Source: Leptonema illini DSM 21528 (GTDB taxonomy: Bacteria > Spirochaetota > Leptospiria > Leptospirales > Leptonemataceae). From it: DNA of 64,000 nt. Positions within the stretch are counted from its first letter, which is position 1. Each line of letters opens with the position of its first letter. The translations under genes and the position numbers were made by a program. The notes below the pieces were generated by a model. It was given only the letters and a program-made list of their open reading frames with translations, did not search any database and was not told the DNA's origin. Shown piece after piece: positions 48,356 through 57,180 of the stretch. The stretch spans positions 2,535,684 to 2,599,683 of the forward strand of contig NZ_JH597773.1 in NCBI RefSeq assembly GCF_000243335.1. Direction: 5' to 3'.

Positions 48356-48973
48356 ATGAAGACAGAGAAAAAGATACAGACATCTCGAACACAGGAAGAG
48401 CGCTCGCGCGAAATGAGAGCCCGTCTCATCGAAGCGACGCTCGTCTGCTTACAGAGGCATGGCTATCATGGCTCCTCGCTTTCCGTCATATTGAACGAGG
48501 CCGGCGTTTCCAGAGGCGCCTGGAGTCATCACTTTAAAAGCAAGAAGGATCTTGTGGCCGAGGCCGCCGAATCCATCTTGAAATACGCCATCCAGCGAGC
48601 ACAGGCCGCGGCCGACTCGTTGAAAAGCGGCGGGAACTTTCTGGTCATCCTTGATTTTATCTGGGAGAACTTTTACACAGGACGACATCGCGACGTCTGG
48701 CTGGAATTTAACAACGCGGCGCGCACCGACACGGAGCTTAAAGAACGGCTGCTGCCCATCCTCGAAAGCTTCCATACCTCTCTGGATCGCGTCTGGGCCG
48801 ATCATCTGAAGGGCACGGAGCAGGCCTCTGATGTGCGCACCCTGATGAACCTGACCATCTATCTGTTGCGCGGCATGGCCATCCAGTCCGTTTCGTATGA
48901 CAGGCCCGAATACTACGCCGATCTGCGACAGGCGTGGGCCCGGCTGATGGAAGCGCAGGTTCAGTGGAAGTAG
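48356..48973 (+). CDS. TetR/AcrR family regulator
   Basis: 205 residues from the ATG at 48356. N-terminal helix-turn-helix (RARLIEATLVCLQRHGYHGSSLSVILNEAGVSRGAWSHHFKSKKDLVAEA) is typical; the C-terminal helical part binds an unknown ligand. It lies between the FAD/ThDP operon and ldhA on the same strand, so it may control either. An open frame begins further up at a GTG beside the terminator but has no RBS. Confidence 0.88.
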   Translation: MKTEKKIQTSRTQEERSREMRARLIEATLVCLQRHGYHGSSLSVILNEAGVSRGAWSHHFKSKKDLVAEAAESILKYAIQRAQAAADSLKSGGNFLVILDFIWENFYTGRHRDVWLEFNNAARTDTELKERLLPILESFHTSLDRVWADHLKGTEQASDVRTLMNLTIYLLRGMAIQSVSYDRPEYYADLRQAWARLMEAQVQWK

Positions 48974-49038
48974 AGGCCTTTCGACAGGCTATCGGCAAGT
49001 TGGCCCCGACAGAACGCAGTAGAATGCAAGGAGATCGT

Positions 49039-50028
49039 ATGGCCGGTATCGCCTTTTTCAGCGCTCGCCCTTATGAGCGAACGTTCTTTGATCGAGAAAA
49101 CAGCGGGCATTCGCTTAACTATCTGGACGCTCCGCTTGACGAGAAGACGGCTCGGCTCGCCGCGGGTTCAAGCGTCGTCTGCGCCTTCGTGAACGATCAC
49201 CTTGATCGGCTAACGATGCAGATCCTGAAAGAAAACGGCATCGGACTCATCGCCCTGCGCTGTGCCGGCTTCAATAACGTCGACCTTAAAGCGGCGGCGG
49301 AGCTGGGCCTTCCCGTCGTCAGAGTGCCCGCCTACTCGCCGTACGCCGTCGCCGAACACACGCTTGCCCTGCTCCTCACGCTCTGTCGCAAAACGCATCG
49401 CGCCTTCAACAGGGTGCGCGAGGGCAACTTTTCCCTCGACGGCCTGATGGGATTCGACATCCACGGAAAGACGGTCGGCGTTCTCGGTACAGGCAAGATC
49501 GGAGCGATCTTCTCGCGCATCATGCTCGGTATGGGATGCCGCGTCCTCGCATACGACCTTCGCCCCGACACGGCGCTTGAACAGGCCGGCGTGCTCTATG
49601 TCGATATCGATCGACTGTTTGCCGAATCCGACATCATCTCGCTGCACACGCCTTTGCTTCCACAGACGCAGCACATCATCAACGCGACAACGCTTGCGAA
49701 GATGAAAAAAGGCGTCGTCATCCTCAATACAAGCCGCGGCGCCCTGCTTGATACGAAGGCCGTCGTTAGAGCTCTGAAGTCCGAACATATCGGCGGACTG
49801 GCCATCGACGTCTATGAACAGGAAGAAGGCCTCTTCTTTCAGGATCTGTCGGGCAGGATCTTACAGGATGATACGATCGCACGACTGCTGACGTTTCCGA
49901 ACGTGCTTGTGACGGCACATCAGGCCTTCTTCACCGACACGGCCATGCAGCAGATCGCTCAGACGACGCTTCGCAATATCGACGACTGGCAAGCCGGCAA
50001 GCCGCTGATCAATCTCGTACCTGGGTGA
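49039..50028 (+). CDS. ldhA: D-lactate dehydrogenase / 2-hydroxyacid dehydrogenase
   Basis: 329 residues, the same length as E. coli LdhA. AAGGAG at 49028-49033 fixes the start. NAD-binding GVLGTGKIGAIFS, and catalytic residues Arg in LNTSRGALLD, Glu in DVYEQEEG and His in VTAHQAFFT are all present; ALRCAGFNNVDLKAA and YSPYAVAEH match the D-LDH branch. It reduces pyruvate to D-lactate during fermentation. Confidence 0.9.
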   Translation: MAGIAFFSARPYERTFFDRENSGHSLNYLDAPLDEKTARLAAGSSVVCAFVNDHLDRLTMQILKENGIGLIALRCAGFNNVDLKAAAELGLPVVRVPAYSPYAVAEHTLALLLTLCRKTHRAFNRVREGNFSLDGLMGFDIHGKTVGVLGTGKIGAIFSRIMLGMGCRVLAYDLRPDTALEQAGVLYVDIDRLFAESDIISLHTPLLPQTQHIINATTLAKMKKGVVILNTSRGALLDTKAVVRALKSEHIGGLAIDVYEQEEGLFFQDLSGRILQDDTIARLLTFPNVLVTAHQAFFTDTAMQQIAQTTLRNIDDWQAGKPLINLVPG

Positions 50029-50487
50029 TGCTTCTCAATCAAGGGCGCAAGATATTGAACCGCTGAGGGCGCGGAGGACACAGAGCAGATAACAGTGAGT
50101 GCTGAGGGCACGAAGGAAGGCAGAGTAAGAGGCTTTGACCGCGAAAGACGCGAAGCTTAAATACTGGAGTTAAACGGACAACAAGTGTAGCGTAAAAATC
50201 CTCTGGCTTCAATCCATTCTCTGATTTTCTTTCGCGCTTTTGGCGTATTTTGCGGTCAATAAATTCTTTCTCTTCTCTCTTCCCCCGTACCTCAGTGGTT
50301 CAAACTCTTATGGCTTTCTTTGAGACGAAGATACAAAAAAAGGAAATAACCACAGAGGGCGCGGAGGGCACAGAGCAGATAACAGCGGGAGCTGAGGGCA
50401 CAGAGAATTCCGGAGAGAGGTCAGGATTGGTTCGGGCCCTGTGAGAAAGGCTTGCTCTGACTCGAAGCCTGCGTAAGCTCGTCCCGA
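50029..50487. repeat. Intergenic island with two direct repeats and an inverted pair
   Basis: No gene is credible in this 459-bp gap. Direct repeats at 50061-50110 and 50351-50400 match at 44 of 50 positions, both containing CACAGAGCAGATAACAG and GCTGAGGGCA, exactly 290 bp apart. Between them TTGACCGC (50135-50142) and GCGGTCAA (50252-50259) begin two oppositely oriented copies of a 'GACCGCaAAatACGC' type motif. Such short motifs resemble widespread intergenic repeat families of other bacteria. Confidence 0.8.
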
Positions 50488-51510
50488 ATGCAGGCCTACA
50501 TCGCCAGACGATTGCTGCTTATGATTCCGACGCTGTTCGGCATTACCGTCGTCTGTTTCGCGCTGATTCAGCTTGTTCCCGGCGGTCCTGTCGAGGAGTA
50601 CATTCAAAAGGTCCAGCAGGCGGCGGCGCAGAGCGGAGCCAACCCCGACCGGATACTCACCGAGCAGGAGATCGCGAACATCCGCGCCTACTTCGGTTTT
50701 GACAGACCCGTACATGAGCGTTATCTGATCTGGGTCGGGAACATCATGACCGGCGATTTCGGCGAATCCTACGTTTACCGTCGTCCGGTGCTTGAGGTCA
50801 TTCTCGAACGTATGCCCGTTTCGCTCTTCTTCGGGCTCACATCCTTTCTTCTTTCATATGCGATCTGTATTCCGCTTGGCATGAAGAAGGCGCTGAAACA
50901 CGGCTCGACGTTCGATTCCGTTTCCAGCTTCGTCATATTTGCCGGCTACGTTATGCCGGGTTATGCGCTCGGTATTCTGCTGATACTTTTCTTCGCCGGC
51001 GGTAGCTACTTCCAGTGGTTTCCACCAGGAGGCATCGTATCGGATCATTTCGAGCTTCTTCCTTGGCATGCGAAGGTCGGCGATTTTCTGCATCATATGA
51101 TCCTGCCCGTCATCTGTTACATGGCCTCTGAGTTCGCCTTTCTGACGATGCTCATGAAAAACAGCATGCTCGAAGAAACACAGAAGGAATACATGCGCAC
51201 GGCCATGTTGAAAGGCATGGACTTCGCCACCGCCGCGCGAAGACACGCTCTTCGCAACGCCCTGCTTCCGATAGCGACGCGACTCTCTGAAATCTTCACG
51301 CTGATGTTTGCCGGCGCTCTACTGATCGAGCGCGTCTTTGATATCGACGGCATGGGACTTCTCGTCTGGACGAGCATCGTCGGTCGCGACTATAACGTCG
51401 TTCTTGCGGTAATTTTCATCACGTCTCTGCTAACCATGCTGGGTCGGCTGTTTTCTGATCTTGTGTACACGTTGATCGATCCACGCATTCAGCTCGGAGA
51501 ATCGCGATGA
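50488..51510 (+). CDS. ABC transporter permease, YejB-like
   Basis: 340 residues, six membrane helices. Opening YIARRLLLMIPTLFGITVVCFALIQLVPGGPVEE is the standard DppB/YejB start, and KEYMRTAMLKGMDFATAARRHALRNALLP is the EAA loop that contacts the ATPase. The long insertion with RILTEQEIANIRAYFGFD is YejB-like. It partners the next gene; no ATPase gene follows. Overlaps the next gene by 4 nt. Confidence 0.88.
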   Translation: MQAYIARRLLLMIPTLFGITVVCFALIQLVPGGPVEEYIQKVQQAAAQSGANPDRILTEQEIANIRAYFGFDRPVHERYLIWVGNIMTGDFGESYVYRRPVLEVILERMPVSLFFGLTSFLLSYAICIPLGMKKALKHGSTFDSVSSFVIFAGYVMPGYALGILLILFFAGGSYFQWFPPGGIVSDHFELLPWHAKVGDFLHHMILPVICYMASEFAFLTMLMKNSMLEETQKEYMRTAMLKGMDFATAARRHALRNALLPIATRLSEIFTLMFAGALLIERVFDIDGMGLLVWTSIVGRDYNVVLAVIFITSLLTMLGRLFSDLVYTLIDPRIQLGESR

Positions 51511-52517
51511 GCGCGTTTCGTCGATTCATGAGCATACGCCGAAGCTTCGTATCTTTTATCGTGCTCTCTGTGCTTTTCGTACTCAGTCTGGGTTCGGAGG
51601 TCGTGGCCGGCAACCGTCCTCTTCTGCTTTCGTATAACGGAGAGCTGCACTTCCCTATCATTAAGTTCTATGCCGGCGAGCAATTCGGGCAACCTCAAAA
51701 AACCGAGGCCGACTATAGAATGCTGCGAGTCGACCCGGCCTTTCAGGAAAGAGGATGGGCGGTGTTTCCGCTCATTCCCTACTCGCCTCTTGAATCCGAT
51801 CTTGAAGAATCCGGAGCGCCGCCGCATCCTCCTTCATGGCGCCATCCTCTCGGAACGGACGGATCGGGGCGAGACGTCTTTGCGCGGTTGCTGTACGGCT
51901 TTCGTATTTGTATGCTTTTCTCGATCATTCTCACGGGCATTACGGGCGTAACAGGCATCGCCATGGGAGCGCTTCAAGGTTATGCAGGCGGCCGAACCGA
52001 TCTTCTGATCCAGAGATTTACCGAGATCTGGTCGGCGCTTCCCTTTCTCTACGTAGTGATTCTGCTCGGCTCGATCTTCGGCCAGAGCTTCTTTATGCTT
52101 CTTGCCGTACTCTCGCTTTTCTCGTGGATCGGTCTGTCGCTCTATATGCGGGCGGAGTTCTTCAAGATACGGAATATGACCTACATCAAGGCGGCCCGCG
52201 CCGTCGGTGTGAAGAACGCCGGCATTTTGTTCAGGCATATTCTGCCGAATGCGTTAACCCCGGCCATCACCATACTTCCGTTCACGCTGATCTCGGGTAT
52301 CGGCGCTCTTACCTCTCTCGACTTCCTCGGCTTCGGTATGCCGCCGCCGACTCCATCCTGGGGGGAGCTTCTCGATCAGGGGCTGAAGAATCGCCAGGCC
52401 CCCTGGATTGCGATCTCGACGGTGCTGTCTCTGTTCTTAACGCTACTGATGGCCACCTTTATCTCTGAAGGCATTCGTGAGGCCGTTGACCCGAAAGCGA
52501 AGAAGCGTAGTCCGTAG
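51507..52517 (+). CDS. ABC transporter permease, YejE-like
   Basis: 336 residues. The N-terminus has the YejE feature GNRPLLLSYNGELHFPIIKFY before PHPPSWRHPLGTDGSGRDVFARLLYGFR and the EAA loop MTYIKAARAVGVKNAGILFRHILPNAL. Together with the YejB-like protein it forms an oligopeptide importer channel; the binding protein at 36.2-37.9 kb is the best candidate partner, and the YejF ATPase must be outside the window. Confidence 0.9.
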   Translation: MSAFRRFMSIRRSFVSFIVLSVLFVLSLGSEVVAGNRPLLLSYNGELHFPIIKFYAGEQFGQPQKTEADYRMLRVDPAFQERGWAVFPLIPYSPLESDLEESGAPPHPPSWRHPLGTDGSGRDVFARLLYGFRICMLFSIILTGITGVTGIAMGALQGYAGGRTDLLIQRFTEIWSALPFLYVVILLGSIFGQSFFMLLAVLSLFSWIGLSLYMRAEFFKIRNMTYIKAARAVGVKNAGILFRHILPNALTPAITILPFTLISGIGALTSLDFLGFGMPPPTPSWGELLDQGLKNRQAPWIAISTVLSLFLTLLMATFISEGIREAVDPKAKKRSP

Positions 52518-52570
52518 CCCGGTCGATTGTAGAAAAAGCGACCGGAGCATATGACCTCTGAAGTTCAGCC

Positions 52571-52978
52571 TCAGTTCAGTCCTTTTTCCTTCATGAGGCC
52601 GACGTAGTCGCGATCGGTTTTCATGATATGATGCAGCAGCCAGCGCTTCAAGAAATCGAGAACCTCGTCGGTGCGTTCTGCATCGCCAAGCGTCGTATTT
52701 AGATAGAGAACACGCAACCTGTCAGAGAAGCCGTCGTGCACGCGGCGATGTTCGGCAAGGCCTTCGTATCCACAGCGTTCCATGTACTGCTCTTCGGTTT
52801 TGAAGTGGTAGTCGGTGTAATCAACGAGGTCTTCGATGATCTGCTCGAATTTGCGGGCAGCCGCTCCCGATGCTTTCAGATGAATGACTTCGTTCAAAAT
52901 ATCGACAAGTTTACGATGCTGTTCGTCGATTTCCTTTATACCGAGCTCGTAGCCGGACTCCCATTTTACAAGTTCCAT
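52571..52978 (-). CDS. Bacteriohemerythrin
   Basis: 135 residues, a stand-alone hemerythrin with a complete di-iron ligand set: His21 (DEQHRKL), His58 and Glu62 (HFKTEEQYM), His77 and His81 (HRRVH), His117 and Asp122 (HIMKTDRDY). It binds O2 and may supply or buffer oxygen, or sense it. It has its own promoter region on the minus strand with a structured element upstream. Confidence 0.95.
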   Translation of the reverse strand: MELVKWESGYELGIKEIDEQHRKLVDILNEVIHLKASGAAARKFEQIIEDLVDYTDYHFKTEEQYMERCGYEGLAEHRRVHDGFSDRLRVLYLNTTLGDAERTDEVLDFLKRWLLHHIMKTDRDYVGLMKEKGLN

Positions 52979-53019
52979 GCACTTCTCCCTGTCGCGTTAT
53001 TGATGAGTTTCAAGTAAAG

Positions 53020-53072
53020 GCCTGCTCTGAAACCGATGGTATGCATTGATCGGCCTCCGTAGCAGGCTTTTT
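53020..53072. other. Nested inverted repeats with T5 tail
   Basis: GCCTGCT (53020-53026) pairs with AGCAGGC (53061-53067), enclosing CCGAT/ATCGG (53033-53037/53049-53053), then TTTTT. It lies between the divergent hemerythrin and three-domain genes. It could be a terminator read rightward or a cruciform; the rest of the 190-bp gap shows nothing clear. Confidence 0.5.
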
Positions 53073-53168
53073 ATGTAAGGAGCCGTTATCAGGCCCTGGA
53101 TAATTCCAATCCTTTGACGACGCCTCTGCTGTCCATTTTTTCTTGTTCTCCACGCCGCCCGCTTTCAG

Positions 53169-55484
53169 ATGGGAGTGATGCGCTCTCTTCTCATCACCCA
53201 GTGTCTGCAACGCGACTTCGTCGAACCCATCAATCGTTATGATCCTCTGCCCAACCAGCTTCATGTGGGAGCGGCCGAATCGCTGCGGCTGCTCGGCGAG
53301 CGCCCTGACGAAGGTCCGCTGCGACGATTCATGCAGTGGGCCCTTGCAAACTCATCTATGCCGATCATTCATATCAGAGACTGGCATGATGCAGACGACG
53401 AGCAGCAGCGAGAGCATCTTTCTCAGTTCGGTCCTCACTGTCTCAAGAATACCCCCGGAGCGTCCTTTCTCTATGCCGCCGATATGGCTGCCGATCAACG
53501 GCATCTCATCGTTGACGCCTCTGGCCTGAACGACTTTTACAAGACCGATCTGGAATCGATGCTTGCTCCATACCGCGGCTCTGCGCTTCACATCGGCTTG
53601 ATCGGAGTCTGGACGGATGCAAAGATTCTCTTTCTCGCTTATGAGCTGACGACGCGATACCCCGAGTTTGAGATCGCCGTATGCGAGGCTTTGACGGCCA
53701 GCTCCTCACGCTCCATGCATTTTATCGCTCTCGAACAGATGCGAAGCACACTCGGCGTCTCGATCATCTCATCGATCGGCGACTTCTCTTCTTACCTCAC
53801 CGGCGAAACCGTCGACCTTCCCATTCCACGAAGCGCCCTTGTGAACACAGAGAAACTCAAATTCGAAGACGATTATACGCCGGCCGATGAAGATCGCGAT
53901 ATGCTTCTTTTTCTATTTCGAGATACACCCGAGGTGCATCTGAAGAAGCTGGCCGGAGGTTTTTCGGGCAATATGGTTCTTCGGGCACGCGTGCGCGATA
54001 TCTACGGGCATCGGCTACCGCCCTTTGTGGTTAAACTCGGTGAGCGATCGTTGATCGCAAAAGAGAAGGCCGCCTTCGAACGCATTCAGGAGGCCCTGGG
54101 TAACGCAGCGCCCTCTATCATCGATACGGTCGAATTAAAGGATCGAGGCGCAGTCAAATACCGCTACGCGGCCATGCAGGGCGAGCAGACGACGACGTTT
54201 AAGAAATTCTACGCATCGACGGATAACACCGACCGGATCGGCGAGGTGCTTGCAGCCGTATTCGACGATCGCCTCGGTCGATTTTATGAAGCGGCGGTCT
54301 CGGAGCCTCTCAATCTGCTTGATTATTATGATTTCCAACCGCGCTTCGCCGATGGCATACGAAAGCGCGTCAATGAGCTGCTGCCCGGCGCACCGGCCGA
54401 TACGATTGAGGTCATTCCCGGAAAGACGCTGCGACATCCTGCCCTGTTCTACGAGAAGGATCTGACCGAACTGCGCGGACATGATACGCGCGAACACTTT
54501 ACCGGATGGGTTCACGGAGATCTGAACGGAGCCAATATCGTTCTCGATTCGTCGCAGAACGTCTGGATCATCGACTTCTTTCACACGCATCGCGGGCACA
54601 TTCTTCGCGATCTTATAAAGCTCGAAAACGACCTTCTCTATATCTTTACTGAATTGAAAGATGAAGGAGAACTGAGGCAGGCCATCGCCCTCACCGATCA
54701 TCTCTTCTCGTATGAAGATGCGGCGGCCGTACCGGATGCGCTGCCCGGATTGCCTCCGGCCCTTGAAAAAGCCCAGCAGACGATCCGACATCTGCGATCC
54801 CGCTATGCCCGCCTCGTGCAGCATGATCGCGATCCATATCAGATGGATTGCGCCATGGCCCGGTATGCCATTCATACCCTTGCTTTTGATGAATCGTCCG
54901 TTTTTCAGAAGCGCTGGGCGTTGTACGCCGCCTCGCTCTTTTTGCAGCGCATACGCTATCGCCTGATTGAAACGCGAGGCCTGCGCGTCGATTTTCTCAA
55001 ACGAGAGACGTCGGCCTCTCTGATCGGCATCACATTGCTTCCCGGCCGTCGTGATCGTCAGCGCGATCTCGAACAGGATCTGTCACAATTAAAAGAACAG
55101 CGCATCGGTTCTGTGCTCTGTCTGCTCTCTGATAACGAATTTGAGTTATACGGGGTGCCTGATCTTCTTACAAGATATGCTGATTGCAGCTTCACGATTA
55201 TGCATGCGCCTGTTGTTGATCAGGCCATTCCCTCCTTTGAAGAGATGGATGCCATGCTTGCCTTTGTCGACTCATCGCTTGCCGAACAGCGACGCATTCT
55301 CGTGCACTGTGCCGGCGGTCTCGGTCGCTCGGGAACGGTCGCCGCATGCTATCTGACGACCCGTGACGGGCTGTCCGTCGATGAGGCCATCGACGTCGTG
55401 CGCGAATCTCGCTCTCCGCGCATGGTTGAGAACCGTCGCCAGGAGGACTTTGTGAGACAGTACACGGAACGATCAGCTCGCTGA
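53169..55484 (+). CDS. Three-domain protein: isochorismatase-like, APH-like kinase, CDKN3-like phosphatase
   Basis: 771 residues, no signal peptide. Residues 1-215 have an isochorismatase/cysteine-hydrolase layout (LLITQCLQRDFVEP; IIHIRDWHD; IGVWTDAKI), but the catalytic Asp is replaced near Gln11 and the Cys after TD is Lys, so this part looks inactive. Residues ~240-600 resemble an APH/choline-kinase fold: Lys289 (VVKLG), His449-Gly-Asp451, Asn456 (GANIVLD), Asp469 (IDF). Residues ~610-771 are a dual-specificity phosphatase of CDKN3 type with Asp684 (PVVDQAIPS) and Cys714/Arg720 in HCAGGLGRSG. The middle may match the 'ternary complex associated domain 9' group. No partner gene is adjacent; it overlaps the convergent SulP gene by 12 nt. 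Confidence 0.8.
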   Translation: MGVMRSLLITQCLQRDFVEPINRYDPLPNQLHVGAAESLRLLGERPDEGPLRRFMQWALANSSMPIIHIRDWHDADDEQQREHLSQFGPHCLKNTPGASFLYAADMAADQRHLIVDASGLNDFYKTDLESMLAPYRGSALHIGLIGVWTDAKILFLAYELTTRYPEFEIAVCEALTASSSRSMHFIALEQMRSTLGVSIISSIGDFSSYLTGETVDLPIPRSALVNTEKLKFEDDYTPADEDRDMLLFLFRDTPEVHLKKLAGGFSGNMVLRARVRDIYGHRLPPFVVKLGERSLIAKEKAAFERIQEALGNAAPSIIDTVELKDRGAVKYRYAAMQGEQTTTFKKFYASTDNTDRIGEVLAAVFDDRLGRFYEAAVSEPLNLLDYYDFQPRFADGIRKRVNELLPGAPADTIEVIPGKTLRHPALFYEKDLTELRGHDTREHFTGWVHGDLNGANIVLDSSQNVWIIDFFHTHRGHILRDLIKLENDLLYIFTELKDEGELRQAIALTDHLFSYEDAAAVPDALPGLPPALEKAQQTIRHLRSRYARLVQHDRDPYQMDCAMARYAIHTLAFDESSVFQKRWALYAASLFLQRIRYRLIETRGLRVDFLKRETSASLIGITLLPGRRDRQRDLEQDLSQLKEQRIGSVLCLLSDNEFELYGVPDLLTRYADCSFTIMHAPVVDQAIPSFEEMDAMLAFVDSSLAEQRRILVHCAGGLGRSGTVAACYLTTRDGLSVDEAIDVVRESRSPRMVENRRQEDFVRQYTERSAR

Positions 55485-57158
55485 TTCTTCGCTGATTGCC
55501 TGCTTGACGACATCACCCGCACGCCTCAGGGCGACATCGATATTCTCCGCTATGTTCTCTTCGCCCACCTGAGCGAGCAGGCCGGCCTTTTCAAGGGCGA
55601 AAAGCGGCTGTTTGTGCACGCCCGAAAGCAGAACATGGATGCCGTCACGACCGGAATCGTGTATAAATTTCTCAAGCATGTGGATGCCCGTCGCATCGAT
55701 GGCCGGCACGCGGCGCATTCGAATAATGCGCACAAGCGGCGGATCGGCGGCGATGCGAGCGGCGCTTGCGAAAAGGTTAGCTGTTCCGAAAAAGAAGGGC
55801 CCGTTGATCTCGTAGACCTCGGTGCGGGCCGGAACGGATTTATGCCTGATATCCATAGGATCGTCTGTGTTTTCGTGATCGTCATCTGACACAGAATCCT
55901 GCGATAAAACCCTGACCTGGCTAACCTGCGACATGCGACGAATAAAAAGAAGAACCGCAAGAACCAGGCCCACCTCGATGGCAAGCACAAGATCAAAGAC
56001 GACAGTAAGAAAGAACGTAGCAAGCAGCACGATGACGTCGCTCCGCGGACTTTTCAGGATACCCAGAAAGGTTCGCCATTCGCTCATATTATAGGCGACG
56101 ATGACAAGGATCGACGCGAGGACGGGCATCGGAATATGCTTTACATACGATCCGAAAAGCAGCATGATCGCCAGAAGCGTCGCCGCATGCACGATACCGG
56201 CGACCGGGCTCGTCGCTCCGTTCCTGATATTGGTCGCCGTTCGCGCGATCGCTCCGGTTGCGGGAATACCGCCGAAAAGCGGCGAGGCGATATTGGCAAT
56301 GCCCTGAGAGATCAGCTCGGCATCAGGATTGTGGCGGCTGCCCGTCATACCGTCGGCGACGACGGCTGAAAGGAGCGACTCAATCGCGCCCAGCATGGCG
56401 ATGGCAAATGCCGCCGGAAGCAGGCTGCGTACGGTACCAAGGTCGATCTCAAAGAAGGCCGGCGCCGGAATGTGTGAGGGAATCTCGCCGAATCGCGAAC
56501 CGATCGTGTCGACAGGAAGATCAAATTGAACCGTTATCAGGGTCGCTGCAAGAATGACGACGATGGAGCCCGGAATGCGATGCGTGATGCGCGGCCAGAC
56601 GGCCATCGTAATCGTGCACAGAAGAGCCATCACAAGCGAAACAGGGTCGATCGCGCCCGCCTGTTGCCAGTACACCTGCCACTGCCCGATGAAATCAGCC
56701 GGTAACGATACGACAGGAAGGCCCAGGAAATCGCGCATCTGCGACGAGAAGATGATCACGGCAATGCCGCTTGTGAATCCGACCGTGACGGGATGCGGAA
56801 TATAGCGGATCACCGAGCCAAGACGGGCGAAACCCATCATTAATAGCATGAGCCCCGCCAGAAACGTCGCCACAAGCAGGCCGCTCAGCCCGAACTCCTG
56901 TACGATGCCATAGACGATGACGACAAAGGCTCCCGTCGGCCCCCCGATCTGAACGCGGCTGCCTCCAAAGGCAGAGATCAAGAAACCGGCGACGACGGCC
57001 GTAATCAGGCCGCGTTCCGGCGAAACCCCCGAAGCGATCGCGAAGGCGATGGCAAGTGGCAGGGCGACGATACCGACGATCAACCCGGCGCTTATATCGC
57101 TGGCGAATCGACGCATCGAATACGTGCGCAGCGATCGAAGAAGCTCCGGCGTGAACAT
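55473..57158 (-). CDS. SulP family anion transporter with STAS domain
   Basis: 561 residues. SulP membrane domain of ~12-14 helices (DISAGLIVGIVALPLAIAFAIASGVSPERGL; GGSRVQIGGPTGAFVVIV; PHPVTVGFTSGIAVII) and a C-terminal STAS domain from ~430 (EVYEINGPFFFGTANLF, VPAIDATGIHMLE). Transports sulfate, bicarbonate or another anion; the substrate cannot be read from sequence. The adjacent SDR gene is on the same strand but separated by ~20 nt. Confidence 0.92.
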   Translation of the reverse strand: MFTPELLRSLRTYSMRRFASDISAGLIVGIVALPLAIAFAIASGVSPERGLITAVVAGFLISAFGGSRVQIGGPTGAFVVIVYGIVQEFGLSGLLVATFLAGLMLLMMGFARLGSVIRYIPHPVTVGFTSGIAVIIFSSQMRDFLGLPVVSLPADFIGQWQVYWQQAGAIDPVSLVMALLCTITMAVWPRITHRIPGSIVVILAATLITVQFDLPVDTIGSRFGEIPSHIPAPAFFEIDLGTVRSLLPAAFAIAMLGAIESLLSAVVADGMTGSRHNPDAELISQGIANIASPLFGGIPATGAIARTATNIRNGATSPVAGIVHAATLLAIMLLFGSYVKHIPMPVLASILVIVAYNMSEWRTFLGILKSPRSDVIVLLATFFLTVVFDLVLAIEVGLVLAVLLFIRRMSQVSQVRVLSQDSVSDDDHENTDDPMDIRHKSVPARTEVYEINGPFFFGTANLFASAARIAADPPLVRIIRMRRVPAIDATGIHMLEKFIHDSGRDGIHVLLSGVHKQPLFALEKAGLLAQVGEENIAENIDVALRRAGDVVKQAISEESAS

Positions 57159-57180
57159 AATAGTTATATTCTTTTATCTT

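Noticed and set aside
50250-50444. Small open frame in the repeat island
   Set aside because: It only translates the GAGGGC-type repeats (EGAEGTEQ) and has no RBS.
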